In this document: positions 21,891 through 35,520 of the stretch, piece by piece | Layout: each line of letters starts with the position of its first letter | How positions within the stretch are numbered: the first letter of the stretch is position 1 | DNA from: Gremmenia infestans | Lineage: Eukaryota; Ascomycota; Leotiomycetes; Helotiales; Hamatocanthoscyphaceae | Length of the DNA: 64,000 nucleotides | NCBI GenBank assembly: GCA_032629725.1 | Contig: JAFEVB010000005.1 | Span: forward strand, 372,001 to 436,000 | Reading direction: 5' to 3' | Translations under genes and position numbers: made by a program | Notes under the pieces: generated by a model | Databases searched by the model: none | What the model saw: the letters and a program-made list of their open reading frames with translations, nothing else | What the model was told of the DNA's origin: nothing

Positions 21891-23771
21891 TCAGAGGGTG
21901 TAATGACGTTGGTTATACATCTGGTTAGGAGCACCATAAGGCGAAGCTGGGTAGCCAGTGTATTGAATTTGGGCGTTGTTGGGATACTCCTGGAGCTGTT
22001 GAACACCACCGGAAGGTGCAGCTTGATATTGCCCAGGGACATGTGCGCCAGGTTGGTACCCGATCGGTGGAAGCTGGACTGGAGGACGACCAGCTTGTTG
22101 ATAGCCAGGGGCGGGGGGACCGTCGCTGGACTGGCCTTCAGGAGCAGCACCACCGATAGCAGCGGCGCGATTACGCTCCTCGTCAGCCTTGCGCTGGTTC
22201 TCCTCTTCCTTCTTACGAGCCTTCCACTCTTTTCGGATCTCCTTGAATTCTGCAGCAGGTGAGACGTTAGCGTGTTGAGGTTACACCAGACAGACCCGAA
22301 GATCTGGTAGCCCCTTGCTAGCTTCGGAGCTGTGAGGGCATCCCCAGACCAGCTCGCTAGCTTTGACGCCTAAGAAAATGACTAGGGATGCCCGTTGTTT
22401 ACAAGCGCCTTTGATAAAGTTTCAGATAAACCATCAGTACATGAACAATTGCCCACACACAAGTAAACACCGTTAATATCGCACAACAATTATAGACACA
22501 TCTAGCATCCCAATGCGGTCGCACAAGGATCGGGAATCGAGTATCAAGTAAAACAACGTCAAGAGAGGGCGGGAAAACATACCTTCAGGCGTACGCTTCT
22601 GGCCATGTGACTGCATGGTGACATGAGCGTTGAGATGGTTCAAAGTGCCATAAGCCTTTTCGCAACCGTTCCACCCACACTTGTACATACGTTCGATCTC
22701 TTCGTATCTTCGACGAGGACGCTTGTGTTGCTGGGCACCTGGGATGGGGACGAACGAGTAGACCTATCAAGATGGTGATTAATTAGCAATTGAACTTCGG
22801 TGCGTTCCGAAAGTGGGGGAAATGCTCGAGACTTCTCGAAAACAAAAAAACACGGTCATGGCGTCAAATAGTGAGAGCAGTTCGCGTGCGCGTCGTGCAT
22901 CATCTTCGCGACTCCAGTGCTTTGCAAAGAAAGAATATCAAGCGCGACGCGTCCCAGGAACCCAAAACATATAATTCTAAAAGCTTACTTGACCAGGTCG
23001 TCCACCAGCTGAAGCCGCAGAGGTTGGTGTTTGGGCACCACTCACCGCGTATCCACTTTGCATCGGGTGTTGAGGGTGACCGGCATAGCCAGCCCAGTCG
23101 GGTCGTGGTTGCTGGTACATGGCGCCACCAGGGTGCTGGGGAGGATAGCCGTGCTGCATCTCCTGTGGTGGGTATGGGGAATATTGACCGTTGTGGGAGG
23201 GGTAGGTCGGGCTCGAGGCAGCGATTGATGGATCTATAGGAACATCCTGATCAGACTTGACTTGGGGATTTTGATGGCTTGGACGGCCATCTTGCAAAGG
23301 CATTGACGGACTTGTTGGTTGGGCCATACCTCCGCTACTACCGCTGTGGTTGCTAGCTGGATGGTACTGACGATGTAAATGTTCTGGAAAAGAACCTGAG
23401 CGCGCCGAAGCAGGATATACGGCGTACTCGGAAGTAGGTGTTGCGGACGAGGAGTATGTATTCGGTCGCACTTCCTGCGCTTGTTGAGGAGTGTAATGGG
23501 CAGCAGACGCGTGATCTGCGGAAGAATCTTCAGACTGGGCGCTTTTTAACGCGTGCGGATATGGTGAATGCAAACCTGACTGCGGATATTCGGTGGGGCC
23601 TCTGTCCATAGAGCTGTGCTCAGTGTGCTCAGAGTGTGCGAAAACCCCAAGGAGCGTACTGAGAGTAGCTTCAGTGTCGTCGGGAGTCTTGGAAGAGTGA
23701 TTGTCGACGTCGGCGCTCGAGCTTGAATGTAATGAGTTGATGGAATGATGCTGAGTAGAGACCAAGGACAT
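21891..23771 (-). CDS. CON7: Con7-type C2H2 zinc-finger transcription factor
   Basis: Con7 proteins are transcription factors of filamentous ascomycetes required for spore shape and infection-related morphogenesis in the rice blast fungus. Three exons (23771-22989, 22763-22583, 22249-21891) join in frame to 440 aa. The N-terminal ~260 residues are Ser/Pro/His-rich. The conserved core spans both junctions: VYSFVPIPGAQQHKRPRRRY, then the finger YKCGWNGCEKAYGTLNHL with NAHVTMQSHG (C-x4-C-x12-H-x5-H type), then EFKEIRKEWKARKKEEEN, a basic coiled region. The tail is Gln/Pro/Tyr-rich. The start is uncertain. The frame is open upstream (ASDLRTPDSRSRS precedes MSLVS) and a possible acceptor ctag at about 23806 could link a farther 5' exon. 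MSLVS is simply the first ATG in the frame. Confidence 0.92.
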
Positions 23772-23948
23772 ACTACGGCTCCGGGAATCTGGAGTTCGTA
23801 AGTCGCTAGCCACAAGCGTTGTGGGCGTGTGTGCGTGCGTTCACAAAGTAGTGGGAAGAAGAAAGCGCGTCGGGGGGGTTCGCTGGAGTAGTGCCTTCTG
23901 CGTTGGTTTTGGTATGGTGTTGCCAGTTAGGTCAGGACGATTGCGGTA

Positions 23949-23990
23949 GGGTAGGGTAGGGCAGGGCAGGGTAGGGTAGGGTGGGCAGGG
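23949..23990 (+). promoter_or_regulatory. G-rich tract, predicted G-quadruplex
   Basis: Nine GGG runs separated by one or two bases (TA, CA or T) stand on the plus strand about 180 bases upstream of the CON7 start. On the CON7 sense strand the tract is C-rich. The pattern fits a G-quadruplex; formation is inferred. Confidence 0.6.
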
Positions 23991-24960
23991 TAGGTGCGAT
24001 GGTGAGTTGAGGCGACAAAGATGGTGGGTTTGATTGTGGGTGGTGGTGGCCGCCGCCGTTGAAGAAAGTTCGGTCAATACTATTAGACTCGATTCGATGC
24101 TTTTTGGTGGTGCGCGACTGCCGATCCGTACGGAGTACTTAGATCAAAGGATTGGACTCGATCTTTTTTGGGGACAGTAGTGATACTATGACCACAGTGG
24201 CTGTAGTGTGTCGAGTAAAGGTGCACTAGTAGTGCTGTTTTCGTACTCGTGCGTGGCTGGATGGTTTGGGGCGAGATGAGATGATATGGGATACGGGTAG
24301 CTTCAAGCTTGAACAATCCCGGGTCGACGGTGGGATGGCAGAGCAGCGGTACTCGGTAGTACGGAGAGCTTGAAGTGTGCAAGGATTCGGGGATTCAATG
24401 GTAAAAAAAACCTTATGAATCTGGTCTGCGGCGGGTGTGTGGATAAAATAAGGATTGGGGCCGCGTGCGAACTTTAAGCAAGCAATAATAGCAATAATAC
24501 TGGGGGAGTGATTGAATTTCTGTCGTGCGTTTCTTGTCGTTAGATGCGGTCCGTCCGTCAGCGCAGTCTGTCTTTCTATCCAGACCAGACCAGAGTGAGG
24601 AGTGAGTCCAGCCAGCCAGCCAGATTTCTGCTGCAAGTACGGTACGGTCGGTACGATACGGAAGCAGTTGATTCTGAGCACAGCACAATTACGATGATGA
24701 TGCGCAAATCAAATCAAATCAAACGCGAGCGTCACCAAATTCAAAGACCAAAGCCCAGACGAAGAAGGTTCGCAACAATGGTCGAGTTCTGGTTGAGGAT
24801 TGAGAGGTTTTGGCCGAGAGAGGTCAAGTCCGAGATTGAGGTACCGTTGTAACGCTTTTAGCTGGGCCCAAAGAAGCTAAGACTGCTATCGTCTTCTGCA
24901 GCGTCTAACTCAAGAGGTGTCTAGTGCGATGCAACGCGCAGATGCAGCAAAAGTCTGGGT

Positions 24961-24992
24961 GAGGGGAGGGGAGGGGAGGAGAGGAGAGGAGT
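24961..24992 (+). repeat. GGGGA/GGAGA short tandem repeat
   Basis: Three ggggа-type units pass into ggaga units. This is a purine tract in the CON7 upstream region. Only the repeat itself is supported. Confidence 0.65.
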
Positions 24993-26660
24993 AGTAGTTG
25001 AGTCTTGACTCGCGCGTTGTGGAGGTTTCTGATGCTGACCGATGAACAGCGTAATAAAAGGTGGGCAAATGCTCCACTCGCCTTCTCGACACCTGTCGCC
25101 TGTCTGCGCGCCCAATCTAACCACACTGAGCCACTAGCGGTTACCACTCTAGACTCTAGGAGAGTGAGTGGAGGAGTGAGTGGAGTAGTGAGAGTGAGAG
25201 CGGGGATTGTACTGTACTGTAGGGCACAAGTTGGAAGATCCCGAGAAGATACTGCGCGTGCGAGATCCAGAATACTCCGTACCCTGCACTGTAAGGTATG
25301 TAGGGAAAAAGACGCCAATCTAAGCCTATGAACAGGCACCGTGCTGTACTATACTGTACTGTATACCTTGCTTGCTTGCTCTACTACGAAAGGCGGACTC
25401 CAACAAGTACGGTAGCCCCGCTGCGGAAACCACTGCAAGTGCAGCTTGTTTGCAACTTTCTACTGTATACCAGTACTCAACTACTGGTAGCTACCGTCGC
25501 CGTCAGTACGGTTCTCTGCAAACAAATTGTCGGTGGGTAATAACAGTGGATGTCCAATAGAGTTTCCGGCTTACTTTGCTCTGGAGCCTCTGCTTTTGTC
25601 CTCTCGCTGTAATCTTGCAACACCTTGCCTATTCAGCCGTGGTTGGAGTGTGGGATGGCCTACTTTCTGCTAGATCTGTTGAGAGTGGCTCTTGGTCTCC
25701 TCTAGTGGTGCGCCTAGAAGCAGTAGTCTGGAATGTGTTTGGTTTCTAATTTTCGCTAGTCCATATGAGGCCCAGTCTCGAACAATTCACTACTAATTTC
25801 GAGACTTATCTCTAAAACAGCTAGGTGCGAGGCAGCTAAGATCTGATCTAGGCGATCCTCTATTCTCGATTAGCTTTCCTGCGAGGTGGATCTGATAGTG
25901 GCCCGTCTGATTGGAGATCTGGGGGTAATGTGATTTGAGATGACGGATATATTGAGATTTCGATGATGAGGGAAGGGTCGAGAACACCCTGTGAAGACGG
26001 AATGGTCGTAGTCTCAAACTCAATTTCCGATTGCGAGATGACTTTCGGCGAAATGAACGAGTTTCCCGGCAATTCGAATAGGAAGGTGTTCAGACAATAT
26101 TGCGAGAATTCCTCGCAGATCTATGCTCTGCGTGGAGGATGTTGAAATTGTGAGAATTTCGATGTTGTGCTGTTGACCGTGCGAAAAGGGATCTTGATGC
26201 GACTTCGATAGACGCTTTGTTTCAGCCTACTTGTTTCGTCAGATATTCCTTGTCAGCCTGCACAAGCGCTGCCGTCCTTGACTATGTTCTCTGTCCGTCG
26301 TATCTTTATTTCGAAGCGTGTTCTTGAGCTGATGCACGGTCTTGGACTTAGTTGCAGCTCCCGAGATAGCTCGTGGGGTTACGAGTATCGCAATCGTGTA
26401 CTGGCGTTGTTTGCTTCGAAGTCTAGCGGATGACGATCAAAAAAGCGGAAGAGGTGTAGAGGGACCCGGTCCTTTTGATGCCAGTGGGGAGTTAAGAGGG
26501 TACTTTTGACGCGGTCTGTGTGCGGGAGCGATGCGATAGTAAGATAGCTCCTTTGACAACGTATTGCTCAATCAGATGAAATCTTTTGATATTCTGAAGG
26601 CAGGGAAAGTCTCGAGGAAGTATCAAATCACTTCAGATAATTCGTTTTGATGGATGTATT

Positions 26661-29600
26661 GCTTTCTGTGGCATATGCCAAATTTCACACGAGTCACTGA
26701 GGAGTGCAAGCGGGCTTGGAAAAATCCTGTTGGCTGCAAATTTGTCAGTGTTGGCACGGCGGACGAGTGTGGCAAGGGCCACTGTAGAGCTCCGGGTGAA
26801 GGGTCTCCGACACGAGACTCGCAGAGGCTCCTTGAGGCGTCTGATGGTCGTTGTTGACGGTGATGATAATGGTAAGGGAGTAAGTGAAAGAGAGCTAACT
26901 TATTTCATCAATTACTAGCGCTGAATGTGTGGTTGACGGGCCTCGGAAAGGATTTCTTGGCAGGCCCAAGCCCTAAATCTTGAGAGAAAAGTCTGACGCT
27001 TCGCGAGGACTCTTTTAGGGCTGTTAATTAGGCGCTTTCGGTTGTGATCTCTGTCGCGAAGGGTGTCTTTGGTGAAGGGACACCTTGATGAGTCTTGATA
27101 GGTACTGGGCACTGACGAATTCTCCTTAGTGAGCCTGTCGTGACGAGCTGGGCCGTTGGTGATGTGTGGTGGTGTTGGACTTGGGGCGACGCTTGCGTAG
27201 GCGACCCAGATGTGCGGGAAGGCTAAGATAGAGGCACGGTACGGTAGTGAGGGCTGCAATATGCAAGCAAAGGCGTTGGTTTCCAGTAAAGTACAGTACA
27301 ATCGCGCTCTTCGGTTCAATCAATTACGGACTCTACGATGTGTACTGAGGTAGTCTTTGTGGGGGATAGTGTTGAGACTGGAGGGACCAGCGCTTGCTCG
27401 CTCTCTACCAGTGCACAGGCAGAGTACGGGGTTATGGGACGTGGGATCGATCTCAAAAGTGGCGGCCTGCCTTGAAATCGGCTCTAGAAGAAAAACGTGT
27501 TCTAGTGAAAAAGATTTAGGTTGGGAAGCGTCGAAACCCTGAAGATGCGTGCTCTAGTTGCAGCAACAACAGGTGGGTGGGTGTGCGTGTGTGACCACAG
27601 GATCTAACCAGGATTACAGTACGTCGTCACGATTCGTCGGTGGCTGTAGCAGCAGCAGGAATTACTCAGGGGTCTTCTTCATTTTCGTCCAAGAGACATC
27701 CAGTTGAGGGCATTGCTGAGGACTTCAATACCTAATAGTGGTGGCGGAGAAATAGGGGAGGGCTACGGTGTCTCAAATCAGACGCCTTCTCCTTCAATTC
27801 CGAATCATGACTTGCCTTTTCAAGGACGTATTCAGAGCGTTGGCATTCCAATAGAATCATCTATACGCAATGGATCCACTCTCATGGCGTTGGGAAGCAG
27901 TGAGTCGCCGGTCCTGAATAACTCACGTAGGAAAATTCACGGGGACTTAATAGCTTTCTCAAAATTCATAACAGGATGATGCATAGTATATCTTGCTACA
28001 TACTTGCATCATATGAAATGAAACATCCGGAAACAAATATGCCTAAATATCATTTTGGGGCTTTCTTGGCCCGGTCGAGAACGTCCTGTCGCTTATGTTT
28101 TGCGCATGAACGACGGGTCAGCCGAGTGATGAGACATGAGGAGTCGAGAAAAACCAAGGTTACGATGATCCAACCTTCATGTGAACAGATTCCAGGACGC
28201 AAATATTATAGAATACTGTACAGGGGAAAGTTTGTTTCTTGGTTTTTCCAATTTTCCGATGAATGCAACCTTCGCATGAGGACATCAACATACGAAGTAT
28301 CCTCAAAATTGAAAACGCCGCGCCCAAAATAATCTACAACTATTTTTAATACAATACCATGTTGGACCCACGCGGCATGTGGAAATTTCATTTCTTCCTT
28401 ACCGCTTTTGCAGACTCGGAGTGCCGGCGGTCAAGTTTTCTATTCAGCAGGCTTTGGGGAGATCAAACGGTACCTACGTACAACTTGCAAGGTGCAGAAA
28501 CCAATCAGCCACCTTCCACTTTCAGCGGCATCACTTCTCAAATAGGACTTTGGAATTATGCTTACTCATTATTTGACCTCTTTAGGATTGTTAAGCTTTC
28601 GTTTAACGCTGGACGAAACTAATACCGGCATAACGTGACAAAAATCAAGATCCATGGAACAGTATCCGTAGTCCTCGCAACTTTATTAGGTGTTATGCTA
28701 AGAGAATTATATATACAGTTGACACTCGGTGTCGGGTCTAAGACCTGGACACTCTACCTGATACCGGGAGTATGACCACGATTCATATTCCGATGTATAC
28801 TCGAGTAGCCCGCCAAAAGCCGGCGGGCAAGTCTTCTCCAAATCCATCCGGGGTAGCCGACCAGACAAACCCCCCTCTAAGCCCAAGAGTACATTGATGT
28901 CGTCCACCTTGCATACTACTCCGTATACATGTATGTGCTCCACGAATCGCAAGCTCCACCTTGATTCAGGAACTTCACCGCACATCTATCTCGGAGAAAA
29001 GGCTCTTCTGGGAGGCGACCAAACTTTAAAAGGGGGGAAATATTATATTTTTGGCATGTTCATGAGGGCAGGCAACAGCAGATACGGTACGGGATGGAGG
29101 AGCGTTGAAGGAGCCACCAGGGACCCTTCTGCATAAGCGACATAACGGGTCCGCGAGAGTGGGAGGGGAGGTTCCTTACCAGGGCCTTACCAGGGCCTTA
29201 CCCGGAGATTCGCAGCAAGTGCTGAGAAGAACAAAGCCGAGTCTTGAGACGACGTCGATATAGAGATAGAACTATTTTGATAAGCTTGAGTGGTGCTGGT
29301 TTGGTTTCTTGTTTACGAAGTATGATCTCTCTTTAGTCCTGGGCTACTGCGGGTGCTTTTAGTACTCCCGCCGTGACGGTCATGGGAATCCGATACAGCG
29401 CCTGCTAAGTAACCTGGCTCAGGGCCTCTGAGTGGTGAGTGAGATCTTACCTACGCAGTACACTAAGGAGAATCCCATTCTTGGAATGCCATGGGGCATC
29501 AATGGGGACTTTTAGTCCGGTGGCTAGGGGCGATCCAATAAAATAAAAACAATAATTACAGGAGAAGAACAATCAAGACTCAAGACTCGAGACGAAACAC

Positions 29601-29840
29601 ACTTTCTCGTACGGTTCAACTTGTACCGTACGAGTATCGATTGTCCAATTGTTCTTACATACTTCTTTGTACCCACCGGCGACTTCTACTCTTCCGTCAA
29701 AGGCTCCATTCGTATCTCGTACAGTACTGTACGGAGAAACAAGACCAAGCCCCTCCCCTCTTCGTTGGACCCCTAAATCTGCCATCTAGCGCGATTGCCC
29801 CTCCAATCAATCCGCCCCCAAACTTTTCCCTGGTGGATCA
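26661..29840. other. Gene-poor region, middle part
   Basis: Only short ORFs without family features are present. GTAC words recur (cggtacggtag near 27239, agtacagtac near 27293, ctccgtatac near 28918). No transposon domain is recognised. Confidence 0.45.
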
Positions 29841-29849
29841 AGAATCAAG

Positions 29850-30142
29850 ATGAGGAGACTTTTTGCTTCGGTAAGTGAAAATTTCTTTGATCTTCACAAG
29901 GATTAAGTGAGACCACGATTAGGCCGAGAATCTGGTCCACTTGTCAACTTCCGGCACGACTGCGTCCTGCGACCAGGGTTGCAGTTGCAGATACCGTAGT
30001 CGGTCGCCACATAGAACTTGGCTTGGGCTCGTGAAGGGGGTGTGTGAAATTCGTGAGTTTTCACTCTTTGATATTGAAATTTGCTAATTGCTGATCCAAT
30101 TTTCTAGATGTTCTGATCATTGCAATATCAAAAAATCGCTAG
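29850..30142 (+). CDS. Candidate small spliced gene (61 aa) or spliced non-coding RNA
   Basis: An ATG opens MRRLFAS and meets a perfect donor at 29871 (tcg|gtaagt). The acceptor is at 29921-29922 (gattag). A second intron has donor gtgagt at 30053, a ttgctaat branch-like word, and a ttttctag acceptor ending at 30107. Exons 29850-29870, 29923-30052 and 30108-30142 join in frame to 61 codons. The product is not recognised. The case rests on splice signals only, so a spliced non-coding RNA or chance is equally possible. Confidence 0.2.
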
Positions 30143-33100
30143 TCTCGTCTCGTCTTGAATTCCACCTATTGATTAGAACGAGCATAATTAAGAACCTAGC
30201 ATGATGTCAAAGCCCCTGCCATGTGTAAAAGTGAAAGGGAAAACAGCACCTAATGCGACAGTGGGGCCTTATCCCCGCAAAGAGCTGCTCTATTAGGGCG
30301 AATGGCCACAGCTAGGCCGCATGGTTGCTTGGCCGCATGGCCACACGAGTAAGAGGATCTGGGAAATCCACGTCGTCCACCGACCATCACATCGTCACAG
30401 CGCAGTGCTAAGATTAAGGTTTAGCAAAGACAGGGTATCCTTGACCCTTCACTGCTGAACCCTGTTGATGAATGAAGCGTGACGGACTGACTGAGCGAGC
30501 TTGCCGGTTCTGCGCTGCATTGCCCTGCGCTGCGCTGGCTCCCGCACACCAAAGGAACAAGCCTTTGAAGTTGAGAGTCTAAGGGGAACCCCGAGTCCTG
30601 ATGAGATAGCTTTGCCTTCCCTAAGTTCCCTTTTCTTTCCTTTTCCTTTTCTTCCCCGCCAACAGCTACTGTAAACTAGAATGATCGCCACGGAGATATC
30701 TCCCGCTGATGCGCGACATGGCTTTAGTAGACCAACCCTATTATAGAGATAGACCAGGTACAAGTCTTTACAGTACACTCCGAATCATGTACAGATTACG
30801 ATTACGGATACAAAAGGACTCTTTGCTAGCCGGCTGTATATGTAATTAACTGCCGACGCTGCCCCACAAGGATCAAATTACCATACGGTATTTCCGATTT
30901 GTAAATAGTAGCACGGGAAAACATCGTACGCGTACGATGAAAGCCACCGAAAAGGATATCTTCTTTGCAAGCACGGCACGGCATTTCATGGGATCAAGGA
31001 AAGGAAACATTCCGCCTTGTTGATACTTACCTAGGAAGAGATTGTCACCAGCTACGACCTGAGTCGTGATAGACGGTGAGGAAATATGGCGCCAACTTCC
31101 CATGCATCGCTGAAGCTTTTACTCCTGGCAGCAAATCACAATCCACGATCCTCAAGAACAGAATCATTGCCCGTGCAGATTTCCGCTTATTATTGGCACA
31201 AATCACGTCCACAGAGCGCTCAGTGCTTCGAGGCAAGCCACGTCTATTTTGCGGCGACCTTTTACGAAGTACGAAGTATTTCCACTTACGGTATGTATCG
31301 TCTATGCCCACACTTTTACTCCGTATTTCCGTATATCCAGCCCCCCCTAAAAGTCTCAAAACTCTATTGTGATTTAATTGTGGAATTCCAAATCCAAAGC
31401 TTGCAAAGCTGCGAGACCCACCGTTGGAATTTTGCCTCTTTGCCTCCAGGCCAGGGAACACTCCTCGAGAGTCTTCCCACCAAGTGGGAGGTATTCGAGT
31501 GTGGATATTGTCACGTTTTGTTATATACTGGTGGAGCCAACATCATGCTCTGTAAAACCTAGGCATTTCGAAAGTCTACGATTATATTGTACAAGTGTAC
31601 GAGTCAATGTAGCATTGAAGGATCAGCAGTGCGCTTTTCACAAGGCAATCATTTCATATGTCAATTACTTTCCATTGTCTTGTCAAGCGTGGAGATGAAG
31701 TGACAACAGCGAAGTCCTTGATAGCAAATTATCAAGTGACAGTTCGTCGCATTCCCGTACGATTGTTTCAATTCAACGTTTCTCCTGAATGTAAGACTAT
31801 AACCTAAGAACTGCTTAGAGTCTTTATAACCTGCTTGCTTTGTGGAACCTGAAGCTTGTAGTGTATGAATAGACCGTTACTGTTGTAGAGCCTGCTGGTG
31901 TGGTGAAGGCATATATAGGCGGCATACAAATGAACAGGAAGTATCTTTCTTTTTCTTCGACACAGGGAGAACCGTTAAGTCGCTCTTAGTTTGATTCACA
32001 AACTGTTCTCTTTCTGAACGTTTGGTGGATCTTCTATAACCTGTAGCTGATTGACAGATACAAATTCCTCGAAAGTGAAGCGTGGAGGGACAATAACCCT
32101 CTTACTTGAATCGGATCTATGGGCTGACTAGTCTCCTCAGCTCGACATTTCATAGCGGAAGCGCGGTCATACAGTGCCTTTGGAAGGGAAATCCATTAAC
32201 AATGCTACGAAAGTCTCGCTATGTAGTGCCTAGTAGTATCAATCCTCTATGGGAGCTACCAAGTTGGTGGATCTTGACATGTGTTTTGCATAAATATTGA
32301 GAGTGCATCATTCCTGTTTCAACAATTTATCCCACTTCTTATTACTCAGGTCGTGGAAAGACTTCGCTACTATGGTCGACGGAAGACGCTAGCTTTCTAA
32401 GCAAACATTCATGGCTGAGCTCGAAGTATATAAAACCTTGTCCGAGGGTGATACGGAGCCAGCAGATTCGTCCAAAGCATTATGCATTGTCGATTATGTG
32501 GGTGGAAGTAGAAGTCGAAATACGACAATTCTGCATCAATGCGTCCTCAGAAACGTCCCCAAAAATTACAAAGTTAACCCTTAGATTTAAAGACGGAAAT
32601 CTAAGAAGTTTCTATTTGCATTCAACATTGCTGTCATTCATGCGATTGCTGTCAAAGAAATATACATGGTGTTCCTTGATAAGGACAGGTTACTATTAGT
32701 CGCAAGGCAGGACGGTATTCTGAATGGAGGAAGGATTTTGCGGGGGCAAGTGCTGAGCAAGCGGCACCTATGATTGAACCTTGGAAGTGGTACTTGTTGC
32801 CAAAGGGTATATTTTCTCCCAAGTTTGCTTGATCAAGTCCGAGGTTTGTTGACCTCGATTATCTAAGAGAAGGCGGAGCTGCTAGGCAGTCTTAAATAAG
32901 TTCTGTGTTTCTTTGCCAGTAGGTAATTGATCTTACTGTCTTAAAATTCTCTCCATCTGGACCCATTTGGTACCAACTGTAACTTCGTCCACCTGTATCT
33001 AATCCTTGTCTATGTTTGATTAGAACTGAATTGAAGAGCGTCGCGAAACTCTAGAGCTCTTCCCTTTCACTCACATCACTTTTCCCGCTTACGACTTCTA

Positions 33101-35500
33101 TTCTCTCGCCGACAGACGAGACGAGTATCAGCATGGATGGAAGTTGGTGCGGATATCGAGGCTGAACAGACTGCTCCCTCACTCACAATACCTACCTTCT
33201 GCGAGCCTGAAAGAAACAATCTGGGGAGAAGAACTGCATGTTCAAACGTGATCGACAAATCTCAATTGATATACATGCTTGTCAGAAACACATATATTGG
33301 AATCGGTGCGCAGGGGTAGAGGGAGACATACCAACATTTTATCTCGATTGTCGAAAATGTCATTACAATGTCATCTTATAAACTTGCAAAGTCCTATCAT
33401 GGCAAAGTCATAGGCGACACTTTCACCCAACTCACAGGCGCCTACTTACACACCTATCAGTCATCATGGGGGCAAGAAGAATGCTACTGATACGATTTTG
33501 GCTTACTACATTGTAGATACTCCAAATACTCTGAACTCCTTTCCTCTACAGCATACGTTGAGCAGCTTCAAATGGGGCTCTTTGCTGTCAACAGCTGACG
33601 TGCAGTCAAGTCTACCAAGGCGCCTCATATGTGTCACGGTTCCGTGAAGCGTCAACATAAGGGTTTTATTGACTAAGACAACTACGAAGAGGAAGGTTAA
33701 AACAATATGTCTAGGTAATTGACTCGAGGGAAAGTCCGATATCTCGCAGCAGGATAGGAACCTCCAATCCGATAGAGATGTATCGAATTACATCCTAACT
33801 CTGACTTATAAGCATCAAGGAGAGGGTGCACAGCGAGTAACTATATCCGCCAAGGTCCTGCCTAGATGAGACAGGAACAAGACTCTCACCCTCCAGAACG
33901 ACAGCCCATGACGATTAAATGTGGGGTCGATTAGATAGAGGCAGCAATGACAGATGGCAGGATACATAAGAGATATAATATGCAAGCGAACAAAAGAGCG
34001 AAAGATCATACGGCCAAGCCCTAGCGCAAAAGAATCACCTTGCAAAAGCCGCACTCATAATAGTCGGGGCCTTCTACGGTACGTAGACGGTAGTTCCTAT
34101 GGGGGTGACGCGGGAATGAGAAAGTAATGACATGGTATCAGTTTGTTTATTGACAGCAACTAACGGCAACGGACTTCCATGGAGGATAAAATATGGAGCA
34201 CATATAGATAGCTGGCTGATTGAACAGAAAGATATTCTGGTCCGGTCTAATGCCCGAATCACGCAGAGCTTTGTTCGCTTCAACCATCTACGGTGATGCA
34301 AGGCAAAAAGACATGATGCAAGCATGTTTGCTAGAGGGTAGATCTAGATAGGCAGATTATATATGATATAATAATTGAAGGAAGGCTCAGAATCCCGAAC
34401 GTCTCGCAATTGTCAAGTGAAAGTTTGAGACATCAAACGAACTGACGGACATCTGGAAGTATATATGAAGATGAAGACCGGATAGCTTGTCCACCAGCTA
34501 GTACCAGAGACCTCAGTAACGATGGCAGGAATTGAGTCTATCTAAAAGCGTCTCATACTCTCCCAACTTCTCAACTTCATACTCCATCTCATCAAACATT
34601 CACAATTGGGGAACTGTTCTCACCGTCCCAACAACGAGAACCAACTTTACTTTTAGAACGACAGTGACAGCACTTAGAAATTTGACAACAATGCTTCAGT
34701 GCAAACCAAACCACAACAAGATGAAAAATCTGCTCACAGAACGCAAAACTATTATATTTCAATAACAGGCGCGGCAAGTCTTGTTTGAGCAAGTTCGCTC
34801 GAGCTAGCCTCAGGGTCCATTACTCCATATATACCCAGACAAGCACATCAGAAATGTATTTAAATTATTTCTGCATTGTCCAGACAGTTTGAGACTACGC
34901 AGAAGAAGAAGAAGAAGAAAGACCCTTGTGACACAACACTTTAAGCGTCAGACAGATTGTCAGAGCAGGACAACCATAGAAAGTAAGCAAAAGAATAGTG
35001 TCAACGTACAGCTCCGAGGGTAGTTATTTAGTGAATTCCACACTACCTCGAACCTGTGACAGTATCATTCATCCCTCGCAGCTTCCCATCCTCGCACCTC
35101 TCTCTTTCCAAAGCCCCGCCAATTCCTAGACAGACAGAAAACGCATAAAACTACACCCAATGCGCAATCCATCCCAAGCTTAGAAACCCACAGAAGAAGT
35201 CAATAGCAACACCACAACTTATTTCTTCTTCGTCCCAAGACAGACAAGACCATATGCTCACCCACTCTGATAGAACATGCATAGCAGTGCAGTGATAAAT
35301 GGGCGCTCCAGCTCGAGCTCAAGATTGGGGAATTTCGTTTTCCTTTCCATTCCATTCCCAGATGAGGAAAAGCATAAATGACAGACAGCATGCCAGAACT
35401 TGACAGCAAGATATTCAGATACTTGAAAACAAACAGGCTAGGACATTCATCACGACCGCAATTGAAAATATGTTGAAAAGCACCCGGGGTGGCTTGGAAC

Positions 35501-35520
35501 CTTTTTTTTTAAAAAAAAAG
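35501..35520. repeat. Perfect T9A9 palindrome
   Basis: C, nine T, nine A, G reads the same on both strands. It could be an AT-rich bidirectional terminator or simply a homopolymer junction. Confidence 0.7.

Larger units (their letters stand above)
23772..26660. promoter_or_regulatory. Long 5' leader/upstream region of CON7, first part
   Basis: No gene is seen. The stretch is rich in G tracts (23949-23990 and about 24962-24991) and in GTAC words such as actgtactgtag near 25207, gtactatactgtactgtat near 25345 and agtacgg near 25406. A possible upstream exon or leader of CON7 may lie here. Confidence 0.45.

Noticed and set aside
23949..23990. Telomere-like repeat
   Set aside because: Units are GGGTA/GGGCA and irregular, not TTAGGG, and lie between ordinary genes; treated as a G-rich tract.
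31086..31562. 158-codon ORF in the gene-poor region
   Set aside because: No ATG context, domain, or plausible splice partner; overlapping ORFs on both strands have equal length, which points to chance.
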